A DNA stretch of 33,705 nt from Exiguobacterium alkaliphilum 12/1 (GCF_000714435.1 NZ_JJMW01000033.1:1-33705), one strand, 5' to 3'; positions 6,364-14,210 are shown, numbered from the stretch's first letter. Made by a program: numbers and translations. Notes: generated by a model not told the origin, from the letters alone.

Positions 6364-7593
6364 TTGAACTTATTAAATTTTCAAAGAAACAAGAGTTACA
6401 CAAAAGGTGACTTCTTCGCGCGAACAATTCTTTCTGGAACTCGTCCAGTCAAAGTAAGAGAAGAAGATGTACTGAAAATTCCAACCGTCTACGCAGCAAT
6501 TGAGTTGATTACTTCATCAATCGCGCAACTACCACTCTACTTATACCAAGAGCAAACAGATCGGTCGATTGAGCAACTTCGAGATGACAGAACAAATAGT
6601 CTCAATCATGATGCAAATGCTCTAGAAACAGGACAAGCCCTCAAGAAGAAGGTTGTACAAGATTATTTACTTCGAGGTAAAGCCTACTTGTTTAAGAAAA
6701 ATGGACAGTTGCATTATCTTGCGGCTAAATCTATGGCCGAAGAGAGTTACACAGATGACAACATCACTGTGTCAGCTAAGAAGTACCTGTATAGTGGACT
6801 TTCGAGAAACGTTGAGATTCCTTCAGAGCAACTAATTGTTATTGATTCAGGGACTGATGGCTTGTTGGTCAATGCAGATAAATTGTTCAACACGGCGCTC
6901 AGTCAGTTGAAGTATGAAGAAAACTTACTCTCTAATGGAGCATTGCCTACAGGTGTTCTTAAAGCTAATACAAGACTCACAGAGCAAGCAATCAATCGCT
7001 TAAAAAAGGGATTCGATTCTCTATATTCAGGTACAGAAAATACAGGTAAGACACTGATTCTTGAAGATGGACTTGATTTCTCGACAATCGCACTATCTCC
7101 AGATGAACTAAGTCTTCATCAAAGTAAAAGTACAGTCACTTCAGAAATTGCACGAGTCTTCAATATTCCAGAGAGCATGTTAAATAGCTCGGCTAACAAA
7201 TACGCTTCCTTGGAACACAATAATCTTCAATTTTTGCAAAACTGCATCGGTCCTATCATTACAGCAATCGAGTCAGCACTAGATAAGAGTTATTTAGAGT
7301 CAGGCGAAAAGTTGCTTGGCTTTTTCTTTAGGTTCGATACTTCTGAACTACTCAGAACAACAGAAGCAGAAAAAATTAAAACAATCAGTCAAGCATTAGA
7401 AAAAGGATTGATTTCATTTAACGAGGCACGTCATCGTCTTGATCTAAAAGGTATCGAAGAGGATTACTTCGTACTTAGGCTTGGTCAAGTACTCAAGAAA
7501 GTATCAGACGACAGTATGCTTGTCTTAAATATCGGAGAACACATCGAGACAAAGGAGAAACATAATGGAGAACACAGTGGAATTACGATTTAA
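6364..7593 (+). CDS. HK97-family portal protein
   Basis: Portal protein, the dodecameric ring at one capsid vertex through which DNA is packaged and to which the tail joins. It has 409 residues, usual for the HK97 type. It shows VYAAIELITSSIAQLPLYLY near residue 40-60, the NTGKTLILEDGLDF segment near 220-235 and SEIARVFNIPESML near 255-270, all typical of this family. The start is TTG 6364, ten bases behind AAAGGA; no better start is in frame. The last 29 bases overlap the next gene, indicating translational coupling. It is the first virion gene of the element; the small and large terminase genes normally found before a portal gene are absent. Confidence 0.9.
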   Translation: MNLLNFQRNKSYTKGDFFARTILSGTRPVKVREEDVLKIPTVYAAIELITSSIAQLPLYLYQEQTDRSIEQLRDDRTNSLNHDANALETGQALKKKVVQDYLLRGKAYLFKKNGQLHYLAAKSMAEESYTDDNITVSAKKYLYSGLSRNVEIPSEQLIVIDSGTDGLLVNADKLFNTALSQLKYEENLLSNGALPTGVLKANTRLTEQAINRLKKGFDSLYSGTENTGKTLILEDGLDFSTIALSPDELSLHQSKSTVTSEIARVFNIPESMLNSSANKYASLEHNNLQFLQNCIGPIITAIESALDKSYLESGEKLLGFFFRFDTSELLRTTEAEKIKTISQALEKGLISFNEARHRLDLKGIEEDYFVLRLGQVLKKVSDDSMLVLNIGEHIETKEKHNGEHSGITI

Positions 7594-9034
7594 GAATCTA
7601 CAACTGAGGTCAGGAGATTCAAATCAACTAGTAGTACGAGGTTACGTCAACAAAACGAATCAATTGAGCGAAGTGATGGGAACGGCAAAGAAGTTTGTCG
7701 AGAAAATTGAACGTGGTGCATTCACAAAAGCGCTTCAAGAGAGAGAGCAGGATGTTGATTTTCTAGCAGAACATGATCAAACACGTATTTTAGCTTCGAC
7801 AAGTAATGATTCACTTGAGCTTAAAGAAGATGAAGTCGGCTTATTTATGGAAGCGAGAATTGCTCCAACTTCATGGGGGCATGACTACTATGAATTGATT
7901 ACCGCAGGTCTGTTTAAGAATATGTCATTCGGCTTCAGAGTGTTGAAAGATGAGTGGAAGTATCTCGGCAAAGAGCTTCACGAACGCACAATCAAAGAAT
8001 TAGAACTATTTGAAGTTAGCGTCGTTAAAAATCCGGCTTTCTCACAGTCGAATATTTCAGCAAGGCATTTCACGTTAATCGAAGAAGTTGAAGTTCCGTC
8101 AATTAAACAAACAGAGACAACTAAAGGGGAAATTAGAGAAATGAGAAAAATTGAGACACGAAAGAATGAACTTGAAGAAATCTTAAAAGGTGAAAGTCGT
8201 TCACTACAAAAAACGTCAGATGGCAATGTGTTAGTTCCTGAGTCGGTTCATCAAGACATTGTGCTTTTGATGGAAGAGAAGTCTCCAATCTTTGCACTTG
8301 CTAAAAAGTATGAGTCAGTTAGCGGAAACTTAAAAATTGCTCGCGAAGATGACTCAATTGAAGCAGGATTTGTTGGTGAAGGTGACGACATTATCGAAAG
8401 CACATTTGGATTTGAGTATGCTGAATTAAAACAAAAACGAGTTGGCGCAGCAGTAACTCTTACTAATCAACTTATCAATGACAGTGGAACAAATATCGAA
8501 GACTACGTGAAAAACTTACTGGCAAGACGTGTTGTAAAGGTAGTTGAACGGTCAATGCTCGTAGGACAGACTTCAGAAGAGTTAAACGGAATTGCTCATG
8601 ATGAAAACGTGAAGTCGATTTCAATGGATGGAGTAGTCTCAGTAGATACATTCTTTGACCTATACACATCTATCCACCCGGAATATTTAGATGATGCTGC
8701 ATTCATCATGAACAAAGAGTTCTTTGATCAAGTTGCAAAGCTTAAAGATGCAAATGGTCACTTCTACATGCAAAGTGGAGTAGTCAACGGCAAGCTCATT
8801 CGAACATTATTTGGCGCTCCAGTTCACGTCACTGATTCGCTTCCGGCAGAAACACCGGTCATTTTCGGTAACTATCAAGAAGGCGTATCAATGATGATTA
8901 AACAACAGTCAGGACTACAAGAGATTGTTGACTCAAAGCAGGCGTTGCGAGGCTCGAAGTTGTTCGTGTTTGATATGTACATTGATTCAATCGTGACGAA
9001 TCCACAGGCACTTGTGAAATTGAAACAGGCATAA
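7565..9034 (+). CDS. Prohead protease-major capsid protein fusion (HK97 type)
   Basis: One 489-residue chain joins the prohead maturation protease to the major capsid protein. Residues 1-165 form the U35/HK97 protease with the expected His70 (AEHD), Ser121 (NMSFGF) and an acidic residue near Glu150. Residues from about 205 to 489 are an HK97-fold capsid subunit, with the VPESVHQDIVLLMEEKSPI start and a C-terminal FDMYIDSIVTNPQALVKL strand. The linker that would hold the scaffolding delta domain is short. AAAGGAG before ATG 7565 is a good site. A second one, AAAGGGG at 8124, precedes an in-frame ATG at 8141 and could give a free 297-residue capsid protein. It overlaps the portal gene by 29 bases. 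Confidence 0.92.
   Translation: MENTVELRFKNLQLRSGDSNQLVVRGYVNKTNQLSEVMGTAKKFVEKIERGAFTKALQEREQDVDFLAEHDQTRILASTSNDSLELKEDEVGLFMEARIAPTSWGHDYYELITAGLFKNMSFGFRVLKDEWKYLGKELHERTIKELELFEVSVVKNPAFSQSNISARHFTLIEEVEVPSIKQTETTKGEIREMRKIETRKNELEEILKGESRSLQKTSDGNVLVPESVHQDIVLLMEEKSPIFALAKKYESVSGNLKIAREDDSIEAGFVGEGDDIIESTFGFEYAELKQKRVGAAVTLTNQLINDSGTNIEDYVKNLLARRVVKVVERSMLVGQTSEELNGIAHDENVKSISMDGVVSVDTFFDLYTSIHPEYLDDAAFIMNKEFFDQVAKLKDANGHFYMQSGVVNGKLIRTLFGAPVHVTDSLPAETPVIFGNYQEGVSMMIKQQSGLQEIVDSKQALRGSKLFVFDMYIDSIVTNPQALVKLKQA
8124..8143 (+). promoter_or_regulatory. Internal ribosome site and ATG at the capsid domain
   Basis: AAAGGGG lies 11 bases before an in-frame ATG at 8141 (codon 193 of the fusion), exactly at the protease-capsid boundary. 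The translated capsid segment would begin MRKIETRKNELEE. Confidence 0.45.
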
Positions 9035-9039
9035 GAACT

Positions 9040-9075
9040 ATGCGGGATCGAGCTAATCGATTCCGCATTCTTATT
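9040..9075 (+). terminator. Terminator or attenuator between capsid and tail tube genes
   Basis: A 12-bp stem (9040-9051 with 9057-9068, one G-U pair) and loop GCTAA are followed by TTCTTATTT. The weak T tract suggests partial termination, giving more capsid than tail-tube message. Confidence 0.6.
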
Positions 9076-9095
9076 TAGAATAGGAGAGAGAACTA

Positions 9096-9545
9096 ATGAC
9101 AAAGAAAGTTAGCGGTATGAAGGTTAAGCTATACATTTATCGAGAAGGGTCGGGCCGAGTTTTGGCAGGACAACGTAACGCCTCATTGGGACGTTCGGCA
9201 GAATCGATTGATGCTACATCAAAAGACACAGAAGGATTCTGGAATGAATCATTGCCAGGATTCAAATCGTATACAATTGATGCTGATGGCGCATACGTCG
9301 AATCAGACGCAGCGTATGAAGAGATCGAGACAGCGTTCTTGAATTCTGAAAATGTAGATGTGTATCTTGAAATGCCATCGGGCAAACGTTATGAAGGTAA
9401 CTGTACAATCACAGACTTTTCGCTCGATCTTCCATACGATGATCTTGTAACGTACTCAATCTCGCTTCAAGGTAACGGTCCATTGCAAATTATTCTAGAG
9501 AGTAATCAGACTGAAGCAATCACTTCAAATGAGGTAGAAATGTAA
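9096..9545 (+). CDS. Phage major tail tube protein (TP901-1 type)
   Basis: Tail tube subunit of siphovirus tails in the TP901-1 major tail protein family, 149 residues. The AGQRNASLGRSAESIDATSKD segment (about 23-43), the ESLPGFKSYTIDADGAYVES stretch (about 48-67), EMPSGKRYEG near 90-100 and PYDDLVTYSISLQGNG near 112-127 are the family hallmarks. AGGAGAG precedes ATG 9096. The stop is followed by one base and then the next ATG. Its presence is odd: satellites that form their own capsids usually take tails from a helper phage, and here no tape measure, connectors or tip proteins accompany it. Confidence 0.88.
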   Translation: MTKKVSGMKVKLYIYREGSGRVLAGQRNASLGRSAESIDATSKDTEGFWNESLPGFKSYTIDADGAYVESDAAYEEIETAFLNSENVDVYLEMPSGKRYEGNCTITDFSLDLPYDDLVTYSISLQGNGPLQIILESNQTEAITSNEVEM

Positions 9546-9794
9546 ATGGGAACATCAACTAATACAATGAACATCATCATGAAGTTGCAGTCATTGACTG
9601 CACTTCGTCATGATCTAGGTGAAGAGTTATATAGACGATCAGTTGCAGGTCTATACACAAAACATATAGTCAGTAAGGTGAGAGAAAGAGAGATAGACAT
9701 TGATCGAAGTGATCTACTCTCACGGATCAACTTAATGATGGTGAGCTTTCAATGTGAAGAAGTATCATATGGCTTTCTTCGTCAGTACATCTGA
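9546..9794 (+). CDS. Unknown 82-residue protein coupled to the tail tube gene
   Basis: A small charged, probably helical protein of 82 residues whose ATG immediately follows the TAA of the tail tube gene, so translation is coupled. Its position is that of a tail assembly chaperone in siphophages, but I see no sequence feature that confirms this. It could also be the truncated remnant of such a gene. A longer AT-rich non-coding stretch follows, so it is the last gene of the virion block. Confidence 0.65.
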   Translation: MGTSTNTMNIIMKLQSLTALRHDLGEELYRRSVAGLYTKHIVSKVREREIDIDRSDLLSRINLMMVSFQCEEVSYGFLRQYI

Positions 9795-10000
9795 CTGATG
9801 AAGATACGCCCTACATAATTTGAAAAAAATAGAGTAAGGGATGAAATAACGTGTGAAGAGTCAAACGCACACGAGGTACCTAAACTCCTATTTGATGTTG
9901 AGAAGAAAAATTTACCAAAAATAAAGAGTCGGTCTCGAAAAATAAGTATTAAAGTTGTATAGTTGAAAATAGAGAATTAACAATATAGGTGGTGATAGAT
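9795..10000. other. Non-coding junction between virion genes and cargo
   Basis: About 200 AT-rich bases with no gene. Composition shifts here to the still more AT-rich cargo block. A promoter for the cargo operon must lie here or upstream; I could not assign -35/-10 boxes with confidence. The GTGTG/CACAC bases around 9851-9875 form a small inverted repeat. Confidence 0.5.
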
Positions 10001-10471
10001 ATGACAGTAAAAAAATTATTTAGAAGATCATTAGAAAAACAAACAGAGATAGAAGCAGTTGAATATGATCCAAAGTTGCAAAATTATCGAGAGATGATTA
10101 GCGACATGAGGGATAATAACTTTAAACAAGTAATCATTAATTCAGAGCTTATGATTAATATTATGGAAGATGTGTTTCTTTCAGGTGGGATCTTGCAGAA
10201 AATAAAGTTAGATGAAGGAAGCGATGAAGTTTTTCATCAAGATATAGAAGATTTAATTAAAAAGGTAAGAAATGATAAGAAAAACTTTGTTCTATTAAAG
10301 AATGAATTATCTTGGGCCGAAGAATATGATTCTATTGATATTAATAGCATGCTTATCTTCTATAACGGATTTCAAAGTGAAATTAAGTCTAATGGTGTAG
10401 TAATTGGAGATAATCCGTCCGATGTGATTAATGAAGTGATTGCACCATTACTAAAGAGATATTTAGCATGA
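10001..10471 (+). CDS. Cargo gene 1, unknown soluble protein
   Basis: I do not recognise this 156-residue protein. The N terminus is basic (KKLFRRSLEKQ) and the rest looks mostly helical and acidic, without a signal peptide or membrane segment. I placed the start at ATG 10001 because AGGTGGTGA sits just before it; a GTG at 9989 lies within that site. The stop overlaps the next gene's start in an ATGA junction (10468-10471), so genes 1 and 2 are translated together. With genes 2 and 3 it forms a compact three-gene operon in the cargo position of the satellite. A role in defence or exclusion is inferred only from position. Confidence 0.75.
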   Translation: MTVKKLFRRSLEKQTEIEAVEYDPKLQNYREMISDMRDNNFKQVIINSELMINIMEDVFLSGGILQKIKLDEGSDEVFHQDIEDLIKKVRNDKKNFVLLKNELSWAEEYDSIDINSMLIFYNGFQSEIKSNGVVIGDNPSDVINEVIAPLLKRYLA

Positions 10472-11100
10472 GATTATTGGATATAGATTTTAAAAAAGAG
10501 GCTAGTACATATCTTAAAAATCTTGCTATAGTTTGTTTGGTGGCAATTATGTTATGGCTAGGACTCAGACCATCGAACTTTATTACAATACCTGATCAAA
10601 GGCTAAGTCAATTTATAGATATAGGAGTGGCAACTTTTTTCGCTCAATTAACTATTATGGTGTTTAAATATGTATATTCAATTTTTATTTTTAACGTGGA
10701 AGTCAGCATTGTTCATGAACATGATGGGAACGAATTATCTTCTGTTAAATTAAAAAATAAAAAAGCACGTGAAATAAAACTTAAAGTTAAACTTTCTGGA
10801 AATTATAAACTAATGCCAGATAGACTAATTATTCCAGAAATTAAAGATGTTGTTCTTCAAATGAAAAAAACAAGAGCTGTGTATTCTATAGATGACAACT
10901 CAGGATTATATTATATAGATTTAAAAGAATTAGTGACAGTTCAACGCTCGATAGAGCAATCAAAAGAATTTCCGATAGACATTATGCTTGATGAAAACGC
11001 ATTGACTGGTAATGCCTCAATATCAATTAGTTGCGAGAATAAAAGTTGGCGACAAAGAATCACTTCTAACAAATTTGAAATAAAGGTTGAAGGGGATTAA
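10468..11100 (+). CDS. Cargo gene 2, two-TM membrane protein with soluble domain
   Basis: A 210-residue protein of unknown family. Two hydrophobic helices are visible: about 17-35 (LAIVCLVAIMLWLGL) and about 48-72 (IDIGVATFFAQLTIMVFKYVYSIFIF). The remaining 135 residues look like a soluble beta-rich domain rich in Lys, Asp and Glu. Its ATG overlaps the stop of gene 1 by four bases and gene 3 starts three bases after its stop. The layout, a membrane anchor encoded next to one or two soluble partners, recurs in anti-phage systems where the membrane protein senses or executes, but no known system was matched. Strong AT bias marks it as recently acquired. Confidence 0.75.
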   Translation: MRLLDIDFKKEASTYLKNLAIVCLVAIMLWLGLRPSNFITIPDQRLSQFIDIGVATFFAQLTIMVFKYVYSIFIFNVEVSIVHEHDGNELSSVKLKNKKAREIKLKVKLSGNYKLMPDRLIIPEIKDVVLQMKKTRAVYSIDDNSGLYYIDLKELVTVQRSIEQSKEFPIDIMLDENALTGNASISISCENKSWRQRITSNKFEIKVEGD

Positions 11101-11103
11101 AGT

Positions 11104-12084
11104 ATGGGATTTTCTCATTGGATTGATACTGTTAATAATGACTTTAATGGAGTGATTAATAATATTGACAACTATAGAAATTGGTTTCAAATAGAAAGAG
11201 ACCCTCTTACAAACCGACCGCTAAATTATGCTATAACAAAGCACTTTTTAGAGGATGAAATTTTAGAGCTTCAAAACAATAATATTCGCTTCAACGCATA
11301 TAGCTTTAGTTATGAAACACCGAGAGCTGCAGAAGAAGAAAATGAGGACAGAGTTAGAAGAATAAAAAATAATGAGTGTTTTGTAATTGTTTACTCAACT
11401 GAAGATACTGTGCATTATATTATAAATAGAATCAGTGCCACTGCAAAAACACTTTTAAGAAAATTGAACAACTATGATGGGCGTGGAGAAATTGAAGTAT
11501 GTCATTATCCTTATAGTGATGATTTAGCAGATTGGTTAGTTTACATTGCTAGAGAGAGAAATAATGACGTATTAGATGATGATAGCGAACTGAGAATAAG
11601 GGGAATAATTGGATTTAAAGGTCCGACTAATGTGGATCGTTTATCTGAAATTTCAGGGTCTGGTGATTTTATCATGGATGCGCTAGGGACTTTGGGATTT
11701 CTTTTAGAAAGTGAAGAATTTAAATATTTGAAGCCTAAGATTTCATATAGGAGACACAATATTGATTTGTCATTATTAAAAAATAAATCAATAGATATCG
11801 ACTTTGAATCATATGCTGGTAGCTACATGTTTATTGAAGGTATGATGAACGAAAATGCCGACGTTGATATAGCATTAAAAACGAGGTTACTCATTCATGT
11901 GACAGAAGAATTAGTTGGTCATTTATTTAATGTTTACAATCGACACGTAGCAAATGGCGATTGGAGTACCCAAGTGAAAATTCAAACGCTTAGACACATT
12001 GGTCACACTATCAATACAAGGGTTACTGAAAAAATAGAAGACATTGAGGCTAATGAATTAGAAGCGAACGGATTAAATGAATAA
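11104..12084 (+). CDS. Cargo gene 3, unknown 326-residue soluble protein
   Basis: I do not recognise this protein. It is acidic, appears soluble and mixed alpha/beta, and has no signal peptide. Aromatic and charged residues are frequent in the first 130 positions; the C-terminal third (about 245-325) looks helical and holds HIGHTINTRV, with paired histidines but no known catalytic signature. AAGGGGAT precedes ATG 11104 and overlaps the end of gene 2. A clear terminator follows at 12121, closing the three-gene operon. In size and position it could be the cytosolic partner of the gene 2 membrane protein. Confidence 0.75.
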   Translation: MGFSHWIDTVNNDFNGVINNIDNYRNWFQIERDPLTNRPLNYAITKHFLEDEILELQNNNIRFNAYSFSYETPRAAEEENEDRVRRIKNNECFVIVYSTEDTVHYIINRISATAKTLLRKLNNYDGRGEIEVCHYPYSDDLADWLVYIARERNNDVLDDDSELRIRGIIGFKGPTNVDRLSEISGSGDFIMDALGTLGFLLESEEFKYLKPKISYRRHNIDLSLLKNKSIDIDFESYAGSYMFIEGMMNENADVDIALKTRLLIHVTEELVGHLFNVYNRHVANGDWSTQVKIQTLRHIGHTINTRVTEKIEDIEANELEANGLNE

Positions 12085-12120
12085 TTAACTTAGCGAAATG
12101 ACAGAAGTTCAATTTGTTTT

Positions 12121-12152
12121 AATCCTTTAGGATACCCTAAAGGATTTTTTTA
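12121..12152 (+). terminator. Terminator of the three-gene cargo operon
   Basis: An 11-bp perfect stem AATCCTTTAGG/CCTAAAGGATT with loop ATAC is followed by a run of T. Confidence 0.9.
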
Positions 12153-12189
12153 TTTACAAATAAAATTTAATAGATATAAAATTCTGGGT

Positions 12190-12220
12190 AAAATAAAAGG
12201 CTCTAAAGTAAAGAAGAGCC
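12190..12220 (-). terminator. Terminator of the minus-strand cargo gene
   Basis: On the minus strand GGCTCT pairs with AGAGCC (12215-12220 with 12199-12204) and is followed by TTTTATTTT. It lies 53 bases beyond the stop of the 12273-13370 gene. Confidence 0.7.
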
Positions 12221-12272
12221 CTTGTGATAACAACGTGTAAACTTATAAACCGTAATATCAATTTATTTAGTT

Positions 12273-13370
12273 TTAAGACACGGTCGTTTTCAAATCAAAT
12301 TTTATTGTATCACTGTTAACTACTATTGAGTTTTCATCAATACTTATTATATATTCAAAGTTATGTGTTTGATTAAAGTCAGTTCTATTATGTTTCAAAG
12401 TCAACTCATCTTTGTATTCTAGAAGGACTTTCAACTGTGGAGAAGGAAAATACACTAGTTCTGGAGCTGTTCCACTTTCAATTAAATTAGTTATTATCGC
12501 AAAGTGTTTTGCAATAACTATAAATTCTGTTGGTAATTCGATTTTAAATGAATTATTAGAAATCAAAAAGTTTTTTTCTCCAGAAACTAGTTCCTTATTC
12601 TGAAATGGTAAATAATGATTAAATTCATAATCGGGTTTACTGTATAAAAGTTTACCATTGACATCCATGTCAATTTCATAACGATTATCAATAGTAATAC
12701 CTTCACCTTGAGAATATGTAGAAAACTCAATTTTATAACCCAGTGGAAACGTACGTATATAGTCACTTGAATAGAACGTATAAGGTTTGGAGTAAACCAT
12801 CCAATTATTAAGAAAAACTCTATATTTAACACTCATTCCTGGACCCTTCCCGATATTAGTTACATCTATAAAATAATCATTTTTATGAGCTTTAATAGAA
12901 TTTTCAAAAGTGAATAATTTTTTGTTATCTTCAAGAATAGTATTCAGATGCTTACTTTTTTCCTCAGCGGATATTTGTGCTTGATGAATGACACTGTTAA
13001 GGGTGGTATAAGGATGTTCATAGGCTGACGGTGGTGCATAAGGGGTTTCTATTCTTTTATCAATTAAAACAATTAACGCTGTTTCATCTTTTAACTTGTT
13101 CTGTAAATTTAATTCCAACGACTTTGCGGCAGACTTTGCTGAAATTGTAGTATTAATTACTGTCCATATTCCTACGGTAGCTAAAATTAAAGTTGTAGCT
13201 AGTTGAAATGAAAAGTAATTATTGTTCACAATACTTCTGAATGATGATTTAGTTAGTAATAAAACAATAAGTGACAAAGAAAAAGTACCTATTAATGCCG
13301 GAATCCAATAAGGAGATGGCTTGATAATTCTTTTTAAAGAAAATTCATTCCATTTTGTTTTCAAGTCCAT
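12273..13370 (-). CDS. Cargo gene 4, unknown two-TM protein
   Basis: A 365-residue protein of unknown family, transcribed towards the three-gene operon. Two hydrophobic helices lie near the N terminus, about 23-41 (IPALIGTFSLSLIVLLLT) and about 54-72. A coiled, charged stretch (about 75-110) follows, then a soluble domain of about 250 residues, rich in Tyr, Asn and Phe and probably beta-rich. It resembles cargo gene 2 in architecture only. An unusually G-rich ribosome site (GGGGGGAT on the minus strand) stands 6 bases before the ATG at 13370. AT content is as high as in the other cargo genes. It could be a membrane-anchored sensor or an immunity or exclusion protein; nothing in the sequence decides this. 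Confidence 0.75.
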   Translation of the reverse strand: MDLKTKWNEFSLKRIIKPSPYWIPALIGTFSLSLIVLLLTKSSFRSIVNNNYFSFQLATTLILATVGIWTVINTTISAKSAAKSLELNLQNKLKDETALIVLIDKRIETPYAPPSAYEHPYTTLNSVIHQAQISAEEKSKHLNTILEDNKKLFTFENSIKAHKNDYFIDVTNIGKGPGMSVKYRVFLNNWMVYSKPYTFYSSDYIRTFPLGYKIEFSTYSQGEGITIDNRYEIDMDVNGKLLYSKPDYEFNHYLPFQNKELVSGEKNFLISNNSFKIELPTEFIVIAKHFAIITNLIESGTAPELVYFPSPQLKVLLEYKDELTLKHNRTDFNQTHNFEYIISIDENSIVVNSDTIKFDLKTTVS

Positions 13371-13607
13371 ATTTTTATCCCCCCTAATATATAGTAAGTG
13401 TCTTTAGTATAGGTTTCTTCAATTGAGCTTGTAAATTAAAATATCAATTTTATTTCTTCTATATATAGTGGGCCTAATTGAATAAGTTATTTAAGAAGTT
13501 ATTTAATTTTCTATTTAAAAAATTGGATAATTTCTTATTTAACTGAAGAAATGGTTGAAGATATTAAATAAGAAAATCAATAAATCGAACAGAAAGGTGC
13601 AAATATT

Positions 13608-14006
13608 GTGTTTCCAAGTAAAGAAAGTCTCGAACAATATCTTAAAGAGAAAATGACAAATGAGGATATTGCAAAAATATATGGATTGTCGTTTCAGAAA
13701 GTAATTGGTTTAATAAAGAAGTATCAACTTGATCCCAATGAGCTACGACAAACGAATCGTTACATCGTTTATCTTCATCGAGAGGGTGGAGAGGTCGTTT
13801 ATGTGGGCAGTGGGGTCTGGTATCGAATGAGAAGATACACGAATCGTCAAAATGTAGAGCATCGGAATATGATGCAGTCGGGTGACTTGGAGTATGAGAT
13901 CGTAGCAGAGTACTCAGAACGAAGAGATGCGTTAATTCATGAGCAACGATTGATTCATTACTATAAAAATAAGAATCTCGCTCGATTCAATAAGTACACT
14001 GCGTAA
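13608..14006 (+). CDS. HTH plus GIY-YIG-type nuclease
   Basis: A 132-residue protein starting at GTG 13608, eight bases behind AGAAAGGTG. Residues about 18-42 form a helix-turn-helix (NEDIAKIYGLSFQKVIGLIKKY). A GIY-YIG-like fold follows: YIVYL (about 52-56) replaces GIY and VVYVGSG (about 63-69) replaces YIG, then Arg in WYRMRRY and Glu in HEQRLIHYY (about 113-121) in the place of the catalytic Arg and Glu. DNA cleavage at a bound site is therefore likely. It lies 118 bases from attR and is the last gene of the element, the usual place for homing-like or defence nucleases. Confidence 0.75.
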   Translation: MFPSKESLEQYLKEKMTNEDIAKIYGLSFQKVIGLIKKYQLDPNELRQTNRYIVYLHREGGEVVYVGSGVWYRMRRYTNRQNVEHRNMMQSGDLEYEIVAEYSERRDALIHEQRLIHYYKNKNLARFNKYTA

Positions 14007-14124
14007 TAGGTTGACTAAACAGTAACCTTAGAAGTATGTTTGTAGTAGTCGTGTTAAACGAATTTTAACGAAAATGCAGAAGCGTTGATATACAACATAA
14101 GTAAGAGATTTAAATTTGATTCGG

Positions 14125-14177
14125 GACTCAAAATCGTGTTCCTCTGGAGTGTCGGTTCGACTCCGACCACCGGTATC
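14125..14177 (+). repeat. attR, 53-bp direct repeat (displaced 3' end of tRNA-Leu)
   Basis: Exact copy of 1394-1446. This is the original chromosomal 3' end of tRNA-Leu(CAA), now separated from the 5' part by the element. It includes the anticodon loop, variable arm, T arm and 3' acceptor strand. Confidence 0.95.
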
Positions 14178-14181
14178 CGTA

Positions 14182-14210
14182 GATCCTAGCTGAGGCTAGG
14201 GTCTTTTTTT
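14182..14210 (+). terminator. Original terminator of the tRNA cluster
   Basis: A 9-bp stem GATCCTAGC/GCTAGGGTC (one T-G) with loop TGAG is followed by seven T. It stands five bases behind attR and must have ended the tRNA operon before integration. Confidence 0.9.

Larger units (their letters stand above)
1394..14177. mobile_element. Integrated phage-satellite-like element in tRNA-Leu
   Basis: A perfect 53-bp direct repeat (1394-1446 and 14125-14177) encloses about 12.73 kb. The element has a tyrosine integrase next to attL, a RepA_N-type initiator with candidate origin, a helicase-like protein, three virion proteins (portal, protease-capsid fusion, tail tube), unknown cargo genes and a GIY-YIG protein beside attR. 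It is visibly more AT-rich than the flanking chromosome, above all from 9800 to 13600. The size, the tRNA target, autonomous-looking replication and a partial virion set fit a phage satellite. I see no terminase, connectors, tape measure, tail tip, holin or lysin. Alternatives are a heavily deleted prophage or a domesticated capsid element, but all visible frames are open. Confidence 0.9.

Noticed and set aside
10001..12084. Identity of the cassette as the Kiwa defence system
   Set aside because: A membrane protein plus a cytosolic partner is only a general similarity; gene 2 has two helices and not four, and gene 3 shows no DUF4868-like pattern I recognise.
1394..14177. A complete prophage
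   Set aside because: No terminase, connectors, tape measure, baseplate, holin or lysin; too short.
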